Positions 44,555 through 54,379 of a stretch of 64,000 nt of DNA are shown piece after piece. The stretch comes from Staphylococcus schweitzeri (GTDB lineage Bacteria; Bacillota; Bacilli; Staphylococcales; Staphylococcaceae). Positions within the stretch are counted from its first letter, which is position 1, and the number at the start of each line of letters is the position of its first letter. Under the pieces are notes generated by a model, which made no database searches, was not told the origin of the DNA, and worked only from the letters and a program-made list of their open reading frames with translations. The position numbers were made by a program, and so were the translations under genes. Location: positions 43,568 through 107,567 of the forward strand of contig NZ_PPQS01000012.1 in the NCBI RefSeq assembly GCF_002902405.1, written 5' to 3'.

Positions 44555-45094
44555 ATGAACATAGGTAATAAAATTAAAAATCTTAGAAGAATTAAAAATC
44601 TCACGCAAGAAGAACTTGCTGAACGTACAGACTTATCAAAAGGATATATATCACAAATTGAAAGTGAACATGCATCGCCAAGTATGGAAACATTTTTAAA
44701 CATCATTGAGGTATTAGGAACAACACCCAGTGATTTTTTTAAAGAAACTGAAAATGAAAAAGTGTTATATAAGAAGGCAGAGCAAGTTATTTATGATGAA
44801 TATGATGAAGGTTACATATTAAATTGGTTAGTATCTAAATCAAACGAATATGATATGGAGCCATTGATTCTCACGTTAAAGCCTGGTGCTTCATATAAAA
44901 CTTTTAATCCATCAGAGTCTGATACATTTATTTATTGCATGTCAGGTCAAATTACACTTAATTTAGGTAAAGAAATATATCAAGCACAAGAAGAAGACGT
45001 TTTGTATTTTAAAGCGCGTGACAATCATCGCTTATCTAATGAATCAAACGTTGAAACACGAATACTTATTGTAGCAACAGCTTCATATTTATAG
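44555..45094 (+). CDS. HTH-cupin transcriptional regulator of the pot operon
   Basis: A 179-residue regulator with an N-terminal Xre-type helix-turn-helix (about 5-60: LTQEELAERTDLSKGYISQIE) and a C-terminal cupin (about 100-178). This is the PuuR/SutR-like architecture often linked to polyamine or amino-acid sensing. AGGTGG precedes the chosen ATG; the frame is open further upstream without a ribosome site. It is 12 bases before potA, so it is likely part of the pot operon and may autoregulate it. Confidence 0.85.
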   Translation: MNIGNKIKNLRRIKNLTQEELAERTDLSKGYISQIESEHASPSMETFLNIIEVLGTTPSDFFKETENEKVLYKKAEQVIYDEYDEGYILNWLVSKSNEYDMEPLILTLKPGASYKTFNPSESDTFIYCMSGQITLNLGKEIYQAQEEDVLYFKARDNHRLSNESNVETRILIVATASYL

Positions 45095-45106
45095 GGGGGA
45101 TCTTAT

Positions 45107-46201
45107 ATGAAACCATTATTATCATTTAAATCAGTTAGTAAAAGCTATGATGATCTTAATATCTTAGACGAGATAGATATTGATATTGAATCGGGATACT
45201 TTTATACATTATTAGGTCCTTCAGGTTGTGGAAAAACAACAATTTTAAAATTAATAGCAGGGTTTGAGTATCCGGATAGTGGTGAAGTAATTTATCAAAA
45301 CAAACCAATAGGAAACTTACCGCCAAACAAACGAAAAGTGAATACGGTCTTCCAAGATTATGCATTGTTTCCCCATTTAAATGTTTATGATAATATTGCT
45401 TTCGGTTTGAAATTAAAAAAGTTATCCAAAGTACAAATCGATGAAAAAGTAAAAGAAGCATTAAAGTTAGTTAAACTATCAGGTTATGAGAAACGAAACA
45501 TTAATGAAATGAGTGGTGGACAAAAGCAACGTGTTGCGATTGCACGTGCTATTGTAAATGAACCAGAAATTTTATTATTAGACGAATCCTTATCGGCCTT
45601 AGATTTAAAATTACGTACTGAAATGCAATATGAATTAAGAGAATTACAATCACGTCTAGGGATTACCTTTATATTCGTTACACATGATCAAGAAGAAGCT
45701 TTGGCACTAAGTGATTATCTATTTGTGTTGAAAGATGGGAAGATTCAACAATTTGGTACACCTACAGATATTTACGATGAGCCTGTCAATCGATTTGTAG
45801 CTGATTTCATTGGAGAGTCCAACATAGTTGAAGGGCGCATGGTTAGAGATTATGTTGTGAATATTTATGGTCAAGATTTTGAATGTGTTGATATGGGTAT
45901 TCCTAGAAACAAAAAAGTAGAGGTCGTTATTCGACCTGAAGATATTTCGTTAATTAAAGCAGAAGAAGGTTTGTTTAAAGCAACGGTTGATTCTATGTTA
46001 TTTAGAGGGGTTCACTATGAAATATGTTGCATAGACAATAAAGGTTATGAATGGGTAATACAAACGACTAAAAAAGCTGAAGTAGGCAGTGAAGTTGGTC
46101 TTTATTTTGATCCTGAAGCCATTCATATTATGGTACCTGGAGAAACAGAAGAAGAATTTGATAAACGTATTGAAAGTTATGAGGAAGTTGACAATGCGTA
46201 A
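45107..46201 (+). CDS. potA: Spermidine/putrescine ABC transporter ATPase PotA
   Basis: Energy-coupling ATPase of the polyamine importer. Walker [10 protein letters not shown] (37-45), signature MSGGQKQR, Walker [12 protein letters not shown], and a C-terminal TOBE domain (about 260-350). 364 residues. A run of G's (GGGGGGATC) gives the ribosome site. Overlaps potB by 8 bases. Confidence 0.95.
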   Translation: MKPLLSFKSVSKSYDDLNILDEIDIDIESGYFYTLLGPSGCGKTTILKLIAGFEYPDSGEVIYQNKPIGNLPPNKRKVNTVFQDYALFPHLNVYDNIAFGLKLKKLSKVQIDEKVKEALKLVKLSGYEKRNINEMSGGQKQRVAIARAIVNEPEILLLDESLSALDLKLRTEMQYELRELQSRLGITFIFVTHDQEEALALSDYLFVLKDGKIQQFGTPTDIYDEPVNRFVADFIGESNIVEGRMVRDYVVNIYGQDFECVDMGIPRNKKVEVVIRPEDISLIKAEEGLFKATVDSMLFRGVHYEICCIDNKGYEWVIQTTKKAEVGSEVGLYFDPEAIHIMVPGETEEEFDKRIESYEEVDNA

Positions 46202-46991
46202 TACTAATAAATTACTTTTAATTCCATACTTATTATGGATGGTCATATTTATTATTATACCTGTAGTATTACTCGTGTATTTCTCATTTTTAGATATTAA
46301 TGGAAACTTCAGCTTCACCAATTATCAACAAATTTTTACTACTAAATATTTGAAAATGTTTGCATATTCAATATTATATGCTTCTTTGATTACAATTATT
46401 ACGCTAGTTATCAGTTATCCAGCAGCTTACTATATTACTCGCTCAAAATTTCAAAACATCTTGTTAATGATAATGATTATTCCGACATGGATAAATTTAT
46501 TGTTGAAGACGTACGCTTTTATTGGATTATTAAGTCATGATGGTTTAATTAATCAATTTTTCCATTTATTTAATTTACCGTCGTTTAATTTATTATTTAC
46601 AACAGGTGCGTTTTTAGTAGTAGCAAGTTACATTTATATACCATTTATGATTTTACCTATTTTTAATAGTATGAAGGCAATACCAAATAATTTATTACAA
46701 GCATCTAGTGATTTAGGAGCTAGTCCTTTTTATACATTTAGAAAAGTGATTATGCCATTGACTAAAGAAGGTGTAATGACTGGTATTCAAGTAACTTTTA
46801 TTCCATCATTATCTCTATTTATGATTACACGCTTAATTGCAGGTAACAAAGTGATAAATATTGGTACAGCAATTGAAGAACAATTTTTAACAATTCAAAA
46901 TTATGGCATGGGATCAACCATTGCAATATTCCTTATTGTATTTATGGCATTCATTTTAATCATTACAAAATCATCTAATGGGAGAGGGTGA
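46194..46991 (+). CDS. potB: Spermidine/putrescine ABC permease PotB
   Basis: Membrane permease with six predicted helices and the EAA-type loop ([20 protein letters not shown]), 265 residues. The ATG at 46194 lies in the end of potA with GAGGAAG upstream; an earlier in-frame ATG within potA is rejected. Its stop is 5 bases before potC. Confidence 0.94.
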   Translation: MRNTNKLLLIPYLLWMVIFIIIPVVLLVYFSFLDINGNFSFTNYQQIFTTKYLKMFAYSILYASLITIITLVISYPAAYYITRSKFQNILLMIMIIPTWINLLLKTYAFIGLLSHDGLINQFFHLFNLPSFNLLFTTGAFLVVASYIYIPFMILPIFNSMKAIPNNLLQASSDLGASPFYTFRKVIMPLTKEGVMTGIQVTFIPSLSLFMITRLIAGNKVINIGTAIEEQFLTIQNYGMGSTIAIFLIVFMAFILIITKSSNGRG

Positions 46992-46996
46992 ATCAC

Positions 46997-47806
46997 ATGA
47001 AATGGTATGGAAAGTTATATATAGGGATATTATTAGCAATTTTATACATCCCTATATTCTTTTTAATGTTCTATTCATTTAATTCGGCAGGTAATATGAT
47101 TCACTTTGAGCATTTTACATTAGAACATTATCAATCTTTATTTCAAAATGACCATTTAATGTCTGTCATTTTTAATACGATTGCTGTGGCACTTATTGCT
47201 GCATCTATATCTACAGTTATTGGAACTTTTGGTGCGATTGCCATTTATTATTTAAGAAATAAGAAATTTAAAGTTACTCTTTTAACACTTAATAATGTGT
47301 TAATGGTGTCATCAGATGTGGTTATAGGTGCTTCATTTTTAATTATGTTTACAACTATCGGTCATTTCACGGGTTTAGGATTAGGCTTTTGGACAGTACT
47401 TACATCGCACATTGCATTTTGTATTCCAATAGTTGTTATTATCGTATTACCACAACTTTATGAAATGAATAACAACATGTTAAACGCTGCAAGAGATTTA
47501 GGAGCAACTGAACCACAATTGTTAAGTAATGTCATCATTCCCAATATTTTACCTTCAATTATAGGCGGATTCTTTATGGCTTTAACATATTCATTAGATG
47601 ACTTTACTGTAAGTTTCTTCGTAACTGGTAATGGTTTTAGTGTTCTGTCTGTTGAAGTTTATGCGATGGCACGAAAAGGAATTAGTATGGAAATAAATGC
47701 AATTTCGACATTATTATTTGCAGTCATTGTATTAGGTATTCTTGGATATTATTTAATTCAATATGTGATGAATAAGAAAAAGCTAATGAAACGAGGTGTA
47801 AAATAA
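46997..47806 (+). CDS. potC: Spermidine/putrescine ABC permease PotC
   Basis: Second permease of the importer, with six helices and the EAA loop (MLNAARDLGATEPQLLSNVI), 269 residues. The ATG at 46997 has GAGAGGG about 8 bases upstream; a GTG three codons earlier overlaps that site. The stop overlaps the start of potD (TAATG). Confidence 0.94.
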   Translation: MKWYGKLYIGILLAILYIPIFFLMFYSFNSAGNMIHFEHFTLEHYQSLFQNDHLMSVIFNTIAVALIAASISTVIGTFGAIAIYYLRNKKFKVTLLTLNNVLMVSSDVVIGASFLIMFTTIGHFTGLGLGFWTVLTSHIAFCIPIVVIIVLPQLYEMNNNMLNAARDLGATEPQLLSNVIIPNILPSIIGGFFMALTYSLDDFTVSFFVTGNGFSVLSVEVYAMARKGISMEINAISTLLFAVIVLGILGYYLIQYVMNKKKLMKRGVK

Positions 47807-48879
47807 TGAAAAGATTTTTACAACTCATTATAGGTGCTTTAGTTGTTGGCATGATATGCCTTGCTGTAAGTCATTGGTTTAAATCAAAAGAACAAGTGCA
47901 CACGAACCAAAAGATTTATGTTTACAATTGGGGCGAATATATTGATCCGGATTTAATTAAAAAGTTTGAAAAAGAAACTGGCATTCAAGTTGTTTATGAA
48001 ACATTTGATTCAAATGAAGCAATGGAAGCAAAAATTCGTAATGGTGGAACACATTATGATGTTGCATTTCCTAGTGAATATACTGTACAAAAACTTAAAA
48101 GAGATAACCTATTGTTACCGATTAATCATAAAAAGGTACCTAATATTAAAAATTTAGATCCTGATTATATGAACATGTCATTCGATAAAGATAATAAGTA
48201 TTCATTACCTTATTTTTTTGGAACTGTAGGAATACTTTACAATACGGAAAAGTATCCAAATGAAACATTTGATAGTTGGAAATCATTATATAATTCTAAA
48301 TTTAAAAATCAAATATTATTAGTTGATGGTGCCAGAGAAATTATGGGCATGAGTTTAAATAAACTTGGGTATAATCTTAATGACCGTAATCCTTACCATC
48401 TTAAAGAAGCAGAAAGGGATCTAACAAAATTATCACCACAAGTAAGAGGTGTAGTTGGTGATGAAATTACTATGATGCTTCAGCAAAATGAAGGTAATAT
48501 TGCAGTAGTTTGGAGCGGCGTGGCAGCACCTTTAGTACAAGAAGGAGATAAATACAATTACGTTATTCCAAAAGAAGGTTCTAATCTATGGTTTGATAAT
48601 ATGGTGATTCCTAGAACAGCTCAAAATAAAGAAGGTGCTTATAAATTTATGAATTTCTTATTGGATGCTAAAAATAACAAGCAAAATACGGAATTTGTAG
48701 GTTATGCGACTCCAAACAAAGCGGCACGAGATTTATTACCTAAAGAAATCAAAGATGATCACCGATTTTATCCAACAAAACAAGAACAAAAACGTCTTGA
48801 AGTATACAAAGATTTAGGACAAGAAGTTCTAAGTGAGTACAACGAAAACTTTTTGAATTTCAAAATGTCATTAAAATAA
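47806..48879 (+). CDS. potD: Polyamine-binding protein PotD
   Basis: Extracellular substrate-binding protein of 357 residues. The N-terminus has one hydrophobic segment (about 5-25) without a good lipobox, so it may stay as an N-terminal membrane anchor or be cleaved. The body starts IYVYNWGEYIDPDLIKKFEKETG, the typical opening of spermidine/putrescine-binding proteins. GAGGTG precedes the ATG. Confidence 0.93.
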   Translation: MKRFLQLIIGALVVGMICLAVSHWFKSKEQVHTNQKIYVYNWGEYIDPDLIKKFEKETGIQVVYETFDSNEAMEAKIRNGGTHYDVAFPSEYTVQKLKRDNLLLPINHKKVPNIKNLDPDYMNMSFDKDNKYSLPYFFGTVGILYNTEKYPNETFDSWKSLYNSKFKNQILLVDGAREIMGMSLNKLGYNLNDRNPYHLKEAERDLTKLSPQVRGVVGDEITMMLQQNEGNIAVVWSGVAAPLVQEGDKYNYVIPKEGSNLWFDNMVIPRTAQNKEGAYKFMNFLLDAKNNKQNTEFVGYATPNKAARDLLPKEIKDDHRFYPTKQEQKRLEVYKDLGQEVLSEYNENFLNFKMSLK

Positions 48880-48953
48880 AAATCATAAATAGTAGTTATT
48901 TGCTTTATATTTAGTTATAATAACTGGATAAGTACTATAAGGAGTTGTAACGA

Positions 48954-49967
48954 ATGACTGGAGAACAATTTACTCAAATTAAACGTCCAGTAAGTAGATT
49001 AACTGAAAAAGTTCTAGGTTGGCTAAGTTGGGTAATGTTATTAGTGCTTACCATTATTACTATGTTTATAGCACTTGTTTCATTTAGTAATAATACATCA
49101 ATTGCTAATCTTGAAAATACATTAAACAACAATGCTTTTATTCAGCAATTATTAGCTGGTAACGGCTATAATACAACACAATTTGTAATTTGGTTACAAA
49201 ATGGTATATGGGCGATTATCGTATACTTTATTGTGTGTTTGTTAATTTCATTTTTAGCACTTATTTCAATGAATATTAGAATTTTATCAGGCTTTTTATT
49301 CTTAATATCAGCTTTTGTAACGATTCCTTTAATCTTACTTATTGTTACATTAATCATACCAATTTTATTCTTTATAATTGCAATGATGATGTTTATTAGA
49401 AAAGATAAAGTTGAAATGGTTGGTCCGCAATATTATGAAGGTTATAATGAGCCATATTATGATTATCGGGAACCAGTTTATGAAAGACCTCAACCAAGGG
49501 ATGAATACTTTGAAGCACCTAAACATGAAAGTGAAGCGGAGAAAGCACATACTGCATATGATCAAGAGAAAGACAAATATGATCAATTTCCAAAACGTGC
49601 AGTTGAAAGCGAATATAATACCGTGGAAACAAGCGAGGGCGAACCATCAGTATTATCTCGACAAGCTAAATACAAACAAAAAAGTACCGAAGAATTAGGT
49701 ATTGAAGATGATGGGTATTATTCAGAACCGGAAGTTGATCCTAAAGATCTTAAGGCTCAACAAAAAAGAGAAAAAGCTGCAATTAAAGCTAAAAAGAAAG
49801 AAAAACGAAAAGCATATAATCAACGAATGAAAGAACACAGAAAAAACCAACCTAGTGCAGTTAGTCAACGTCGAATGAATTTTGAAGAGCGACGTCAAAT
49901 TTACAACAATGATATTACCGAAGAACGCAATTCAAGTGAAGTTAAGGACAATAACAAACATGAATAA
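48954..49967 (+). CDS. auxB: Membrane protein AuxB
   Basis: A 337-residue protein with an N-terminal membrane region (helices at about 20-45, 80-105 and 110-145) and a long charged, Lys/Glu/Tyr-rich cytoplasmic C-terminus (about 150-337), likely disordered or coiled coil. AAGGAG precedes the ATG. It sits 74 bases after potD, with its own -10 candidate (TATAAT at 48916-48921) and terminator. By position after potD and by topology it matches S. aureus AuxB, reported with AuxA to stabilise lipoteichoic acid and beta-lactam resistance; the molecular activity is unknown. Confidence 0.8.
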   Translation: MTGEQFTQIKRPVSRLTEKVLGWLSWVMLLVLTIITMFIALVSFSNNTSIANLENTLNNNAFIQQLLAGNGYNTTQFVIWLQNGIWAIIVYFIVCLLISFLALISMNIRILSGFLFLISAFVTIPLILLIVTLIIPILFFIIAMMMFIRKDKVEMVGPQYYEGYNEPYYDYREPVYERPQPRDEYFEAPKHESEAEKAHTAYDQEKDKYDQFPKRAVESEYNTVETSEGEPSVLSRQAKYKQKSTEELGIEDDGYYSEPEVDPKDLKAQQKREKAAIKAKKKEKRKAYNQRMKEHRKNQPSAVSQRRMNFEERRQIYNNDITEERNSSEVKDNNKHE

Positions 49968-49974
49968 ATAAATT

Positions 49975-50029
49975 AAGCCAGATTAGTGTAGAAGATATAG
50001 AATTACTTCATACTAATTTGGCTTTTTTT
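49975..50029 (+). terminator. Terminator of auxB
   Basis: A 13-bp stem (49975-49987 with 50012-50024, one mismatch) and a run of seven T's. Confidence 0.85.
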
Positions 50030-50203
50030 AAATCAATGCTACTTAATTTTAGTTTGTAATAACAGCTACAAAAGACGAGTATAAATAGATCTTGCATTGA
50101 AAATGAATATGCCTTAAAAGTCAAATTAAATTATTAATGCATTATCGATAAAAATTTAAAAAAGAAAGTGGAAATATGGTAATATACAAGTAAATTAAAC
50201 TTC

Positions 50204-50226
50204 GTATATTTAAAATATAAATATAC
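50204..50226. repeat. Palindrome upstream of the DUF4064-like gene
   Basis: A 23-bp palindrome with perfect 8-base arms GTATATTT and AAATATAC around 7 bases, 37 bases before the gene start. It has the size and position of a repressor operator; no regulator is assigned. Confidence 0.4.
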
Positions 50227-50262
50227 CTTAGTTCACCTAATACAAATAGAAAGGATAATAAC

Positions 50263-50697
50263 ATGAATAGAAAACCTGAATTAATTATGTCTTGGATTGC
50301 AAATAGTATTAGTATTATTTATCTTTTAATCTTAGGCCTATCATATGTTTCATTAAAAAATGGTAATGCGACACAGAGGGAAGAATTAGCAAAGCAGTTG
50401 TCTAAAAATGGGAGTGATGTGTCTTTAGATATGATTACTACATCAATAGGCGTTCTGGCTATTATTTTATTAATTTCAACGCTTTATGGTATATTTGCAA
50501 CAATTTGTATAAAAGGGCGTAGAAAATTAGCGATATCACTTTTTGTCTTTGCAGTCATTATCAGTTTCATAGCATTAAATTTATTAGCGATTATTTTATG
50601 GATTGTTGTAATATTTATGTTAATTTCTAAAAAAGAACAGACTGAAAAAAACTATACGGAAAAACGCCATAAAGACGATGAATATATTTATCATTAA
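50263..50697 (+). CDS. DUF4064-like membrane protein
   Basis: A 144-residue protein with three to four membrane helices (about 8-28, 60-85, 90-120) and an extracellular loop rich in Gln/Asn/Ser between the first two; the C-terminus is charged and His/Tyr-rich. The opening NRKPELIMSWIANS resembles the DUF4064 family of small membrane proteins, of unknown function. GAAAGGA precedes the ATG. Its likely operator is the palindrome upstream. It shares a bidirectional terminator with mntH. Confidence 0.65.
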   Translation: MNRKPELIMSWIANSISIIYLLILGLSYVSLKNGNATQREELAKQLSKNGSDVSLDMITTSIGVLAIILLISTLYGIFATICIKGRRKLAISLFVFAVIISFIALNLLAIILWIVVIFMLISKKEQTEKNYTEKRHKDDEYIYH

Positions 50698-50713
50698 CTA
50701 ATATCGTAAATAG

Positions 50714-50772
50714 AAAAACCATTAAAATGTAGTTGATTAAAAAAGGCACGACATACATTTTAATGGTTTTTT
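50714..50772. terminator. Bidirectional terminator between DUF4064-like gene and mntH
   Basis: An 18-bp perfect stem (50714-50731 with 50754-50771) with A/T tracts on both sides. Confidence 0.9.
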
Positions 50773-50773
50773 A

Positions 50774-52126
50774 TTATACTTGTAATTCTTGGAATGTTTC
50801 GATGATTAAATATACATTTAAAATACTAAGAATTATGATGAGTGTCCATGAAATAATATTCACCCAAGTTTTATTATAAAATGGACCCATTAATTTTTTA
50901 TTACTAGTAGCCAATTGTAAAGGTATTAAACAAAATGGCAATGCAATACTTAAGAATACTTGTGAGAAAACTAGTAACTGTTCTATTTTTGCTGCGTTAC
51001 CATTAAAGATGATTAAACATACAATAACAGGAATGACAGCAAGTGAGCGTGTAATTAAACGTCGTAACCAATTTGGTATGTGTAATTTCAAAAATCCTTC
51101 CATAACAATTTGGCCAGCTAGTGTACCAGTAATGGTTGAATTTTGCCCCGACGCTAGTAATGCAACGGCAAATAACGTACTCATAATTGCACCCATTGTC
51201 GCACCAAGTACTGGTTCGGTTTTCAACGCGTGATATAAATCATAGAAACCACCTAAATCATCTGCATTGGAATTGAAAAATAGTGATGCACCTAATATAA
51301 GTAATAAACAATTGACTACAAATGCAATTGATAATTGAATATTTGAATCAATTGTAGCAAATTTAATCGCTTGTGCCTTGTCCTCATTGTTATGTCTTGA
51401 GTATGTTCTTGATTGGACAATTGAAGAATGTAAATATAAATTATGCGGCATAATTGTTGCCCCTATAATACCTAATGCAATATAGAGAATACCATTATTA
51501 GTAATAATTTCTTTTTGTGGTATAAATCCGTTCAATACTTCATTTAATTGTGGTGAAGAAATATACACTTCAAATATGAAAATGAAAAGCACTGTAAAAA
51601 TCAAAGTTCCAACAATAGCTTCAATTTTTCTGAAACCATACTTCATAATAAATAATAGTAAAAACACGTCAAGTACTGTTATTAATGCGCCAACAATTAA
51701 AGGTATATTAAATAGTAGGTTAAGTGCAATTGCACTCCCAATAACTTCTGCAATGTCAGTGGCAATGATTGCGAGTTCTGCAATAATCCAAAATATAATT
51801 GCAATAGGTCTCGATAAATAATGTCTTGTCATTTGAGCTAAGTCCATACCTGTTGCTATGCCTAATCTTACCGTCATACTCTGAAGTAACATTGCTGATA
51901 AGCTTGAAATAAGAATTACGAATAGCAAAGTATAGCCATATTGTGCGCCACCTTGCATAGATGTTATCCAGTTTCCAGGATCCATGTAACCAACTGCGAC
52001 TAATAGACCAGGTCCAAGAAATGATAAGAATTTTTGTTTGTTTGAACTGCGATGATCGAATTTTATAGTATTATTAATTTCATCTAAACTTAATTGTTCT
52101 TTTGTTGATTGTTGTTTGTTATTCAT
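50774..52126 (-). CDS. mntH: Nramp-type manganese transporter MntH
   Basis: Proton-coupled Mn(II) importer with about 11 membrane helices in 450 residues. The metal-site motifs are seen: DPGN (49-52) and MPHNLY (226-231). GAGGTGA precedes the ATG. The MntR-type palindrome on its promoter supports manganese-dependent repression. Confidence 0.97.
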   Translation of the reverse strand: MNNKQQSTKEQLSLDEINNTIKFDHRSSNKQKFLSFLGPGLLVAVGYMDPGNWITSMQGGAQYGYTLLFVILISSLSAMLLQSMTVRLGIATGMDLAQMTRHYLSRPIAIIFWIIAELAIIATDIAEVIGSAIALNLLFNIPLIVGALITVLDVFLLLFIMKYGFRKIEAIVGTLIFTVLFIFIFEVYISSPQLNEVLNGFIPQKEIITNNGILYIALGIIGATIMPHNLYLHSSIVQSRTYSRHNNEDKAQAIKFATIDSNIQLSIAFVVNCLLLILGASLFFNSNADDLGGFYDLYHALKTEPVLGATMGAIMSTLFAVALLASGQNSTITGTLAGQIVMEGFLKLHIPNWLRRLITRSLAVIPVIVCLIIFNGNAAKIEQLLVFSQVFLSIALPFCLIPLQLATSNKKLMGPFYNKTWVNIISWTLIIILSILNVYLIIETFQELQV

Positions 52127-52156
52127 TTTGACTCACCTCTACTTCTTATGGACAAT

Positions 52157-52185
52157 ATAATAACCTAATAAAATGTTTAGGTCAA
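52157..52185 (-). promoter_or_regulatory. Promoter of mntH
   Basis: On the minus strand: TTGACC (52180-52185), a 17-base spacer and TATTAT (52157-52162), overlapping the MntR-type box. Confidence 0.65.
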
Positions 52186-52191
52186 CCTAAA
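52176..52191. promoter_or_regulatory. MntR-type operator of mntH
   Basis: TTTAGGTCAACCTAAA is a near-perfect 16-bp palindrome of the DtxR/MntR type covering the -35. MntR with Mn(II) would block the promoter. Confidence 0.75.
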
Positions 52192-52246
52192 ATTATTTTA
52201 ATTTTTTTAAAAGTATTAACTATTATGTTGGCAGGTGAGTTTTGGA

Positions 52247-52291
52247 AGAAAAAAATAAGCGCGAAATCAACGATGTGATTAGGCGCTTATT
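52247..52291 (-). terminator. Terminator of the UPF0637 gene
   Basis: A perfect 9-bp stem AATAAGCGC/GCGCTTATT (52254-52262 with 52283-52291), with additional inner pairing and a T-run on the minus strand. Confidence 0.8.
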
Positions 52292-52323
52292 GAATTTGAA
52301 ATTATAACTTGATTCCAAAATAA

Positions 52324-52938
52324 TTATGCAGTATAGAATGGTAAAAATTGATCGAATGTTTCCTCCAGAAAAGCAAGAAATGCTTTGTCGCTTTTTAATC
52401 GTTTATCTTGAGGTGTAATTGCTCGAGCAATAAAAAATTCACCTTTTTTAACATTAATGGCTCTTTGAATTGCCTCTTTTAGATCATCATCTGATAAATC
52501 TTTTATAAATGGTTTATCAGGTTTCATATGATCTAAGCAAACACGATAATCATTTGGTAATTGTTTGATAGCTTTAAACTTTCTTTCGAATACTTTTGCA
52601 CGTGATGCCTTATCTTTTGCTTCATGCATAATACCAAACATTACAAATAATTGGTCTTTGAACATTCCAATTTGGAAATGTGGTAGCATTTTATAACCTC
52701 GTTTGTTTGTTGCAAATGCAACCCAAGTATCTTTAGGAGGGTTTACACTTCTTCTTGCGTGTTTTGCGACATGAGGATAAAATGTTTCTCCAGTTTGGCT
52801 TGTAAAGAAATCGCTGAAATAATCTCCTAATTGATAAAGTTGTGGTCGTATATATTCATTTAAAGCTTCCATTCTAGCATCTAAGCCATCAACATCAAAT
52901 GCTTTAAAATCTTTAGGCGTAAATGTATATTTTGTCAT
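52324..52938 (-). CDS. UPF0637 (DUF1054) family protein
   Basis: A 204-residue soluble protein starting [23 protein letters not shown], the mark of UPF0637/DUF1054 proteins (YktB), whose structures are known but whose function is not. AGGAGG precedes the ATG. In Bacillus the homologue neighbours suhB, as here, where suhB is divergent. Confidence 0.87.
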   Translation of the reverse strand: MTKYTFTPKDFKAFDVDGLDARMEALNEYIRPQLYQLGDYFSDFFTSQTGETFYPHVAKHARRSVNPPKDTWVAFATNKRGYKMLPHFQIGMFKDQLFVMFGIMHEAKDKASRAKVFERKFKAIKQLPNDYRVCLDHMKPDKPFIKDLSDDDLKEAIQRAINVKKGEFFIARAITPQDKRLKSDKAFLAFLEETFDQFLPFYTA

Positions 52939-53095
52939 AGGTTACCTCCTGTTACATCTTTAAAAATATTGTAGCATATGTTCTCTCGATTGCGGATAAA
53001 GACGCTCGTATTTAATTAAACATATTTATTTTAATCTTAAAAAGTTATTTTTATAAAATGATGATGTATAATAGGGTATGTTAGGAGATGATGTT

Positions 53096-53923
53096 ATGGC
53101 ACTTTACGAATTTGCCCAAGGACTTATTCAAGAGGCAGGAATCAGAATTAAGCAATTAATGGAGCAAAATTTGACGATTGAAACAAAGTCAAACCCAAAT
53201 GACTTAGTTACTAATGTTGATAAGGCTACTGAAGATTACATTTTTGATACGATTTTAAAAACTTATCCAGACCATCAAGTTTTAGGTGAAGAAGGGCATG
53301 GTCATGACATCGATACATCTCAAGGTACGGTATGGGTTGTAGATCCAATCGATGGTACTTTAAATTTTGTACACCAACAAGAAAATTTCGCAATTTCAAT
53401 TGGTATTTTTATTGAAGGAAAACCTTATGCTGGTTTTGTATATGATGTAATGGCGGATGTATTATACCATGCAAAAGTTGGAGAAGGCGCATTCCGACGA
53501 AATCAGCGTATGCCACTTTTAAAAGATTCAAAATTAAAGCAAAGTATTATTGGAATAAATCCAAATTGGTTAACTAAACCGGTATTAGGAGATATTTTCA
53601 AAGATATCGTTAATGACTCAAGAAGTGCAAGAGCATATGGTAGTGCTGCTCTTGAAATTGTATCTGTTGCGACAGGAAATTTAGAAGCGTATATGACACC
53701 AAGACTACAGCCATGGGACTTTGCAGGTGGGCTAGTAATATTAAATGAAGTAAATGGTAAAGCTTCAAACTTATTAGACGATTCGTTAACAATTAGTGGT
53801 CCAAATTCAATTTTAGTTGGAAATCGTGGCGTTCATAGAGAAATCGTGGAAGATTATTTAAATCCTCATCGAGAAGCGTTAATCAATTTACATCAAAAAC
53901 GTTTTAATAGAAAAACTAAATAA
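53096..53923 (+). CDS. suhB: Inositol monophosphatase family protein
   Basis: Mg(II)-dependent phosphatase acting on inositol phosphate, NADP or other small phosphates. 275 residues from the ATG at 53096, which follows TTAGGAGAT; an ATG six codons earlier overlaps that site. The metal ligands are in GEEG (64-67), DPIDGT (83-88) and WDFAGG (207-212). A TATAAT at 53067-53072 is the likely -10. Several residues differ from the S. aureus enzyme as I recall it. Confidence 0.93.
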   Translation: MALYEFAQGLIQEAGIRIKQLMEQNLTIETKSNPNDLVTNVDKATEDYIFDTILKTYPDHQVLGEEGHGHDIDTSQGTVWVVDPIDGTLNFVHQQENFAISIGIFIEGKPYAGFVYDVMADVLYHAKVGEGAFRRNQRMPLLKDSKLKQSIIGINPNWLTKPVLGDIFKDIVNDSRSARAYGSAALEIVSVATGNLEAYMTPRLQPWDFAGGLVILNEVNGKASNLLDDSLTISGPNSILVGNRGVHREIVEDYLNPHREALINLHQKRFNRKTK

Positions 53924-53928
53924 TTATA

Positions 53929-53984
53929 AAACAAAGAGTGACATGTCGTCCTATTAATCTTAGGAAGCATGTCACTCTGTTTAA
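53929..53984 (+). terminator. Terminator of suhB
   Basis: A long stem of about 17 bp with an inner TCCTA/TAGGA pairing (53929-53945 with 53966-53982), and only a short T-tract. Confidence 0.7.
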
Positions 53985-54086
53985 TAGTTATAAAATAAAA
54001 TCACGCTCATAAGTGGTAACGGTTTATATTTATATATCTAAATATTTAAATTGCTCACACTAGACGCGTGATGCTAGCATTAAAGC

Positions 54087-54278
54087 TTATAACCAATCAT
54101 TTTCTCGATACTTTTTTTTAGTAGTAAATCCAATACCAAAGGTTGCAACGAGTAATATAAATGTTAAAATCATCATTGGCACATTTGATGCACCAGCTGC
54201 AAAACTGAATAATACTAAGAAAATAATAGCTAATATAGAAAATACCCAAAAGATATTTTTAGATTTTTTTTGTTTCAT
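54087..54278 (-). CDS. YlaF-like (DUF5325) small membrane protein
   Basis: A 63-residue protein with two membrane helices (about 9-28 and 33-50) and basic ends. It matches the DUF5325/YlaF type found divergent from typA in Firmicutes; function unknown. GGTGGGG lies before the ATG. Confidence 0.8.
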   Translation of the reverse strand: MKQKKSKNIFWVFSILAIIFLVLFSFAAGASNVPMMILTFILLVATFGIGFTTKKKYRENDWL

Positions 54279-54296
54279 CCTATCCCCACCTTTTGC

Positions 54297-54324
54297 TTAT
54301 CTTTTCTCAATTATATGATATAAT
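54297..54324 (+). promoter_or_regulatory. Promoter of typA
   Basis: TTATCT (54297-54302), a 16-base spacer and TATAAT (54319-54324) with an extended TGA before it. Confidence 0.6.
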
Positions 54325-54379
54325 AAAAAAGTTGTAATTAAAAGTGGGATTTTACTTAAGAAAGAAGGAAATTAATTAT

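Noticed and set aside
45156..45461. 101-codon frame antisense to potA
   Set aside because: Shadow of a conserved ATPase gene; no independent ribosome site or family match.
49411..49698. 95-codon frame overlapping auxB in another frame
   Set aside because: Lys/His/Met-rich shadow of the charged auxB tail; auxB has the ribosome site and terminator.
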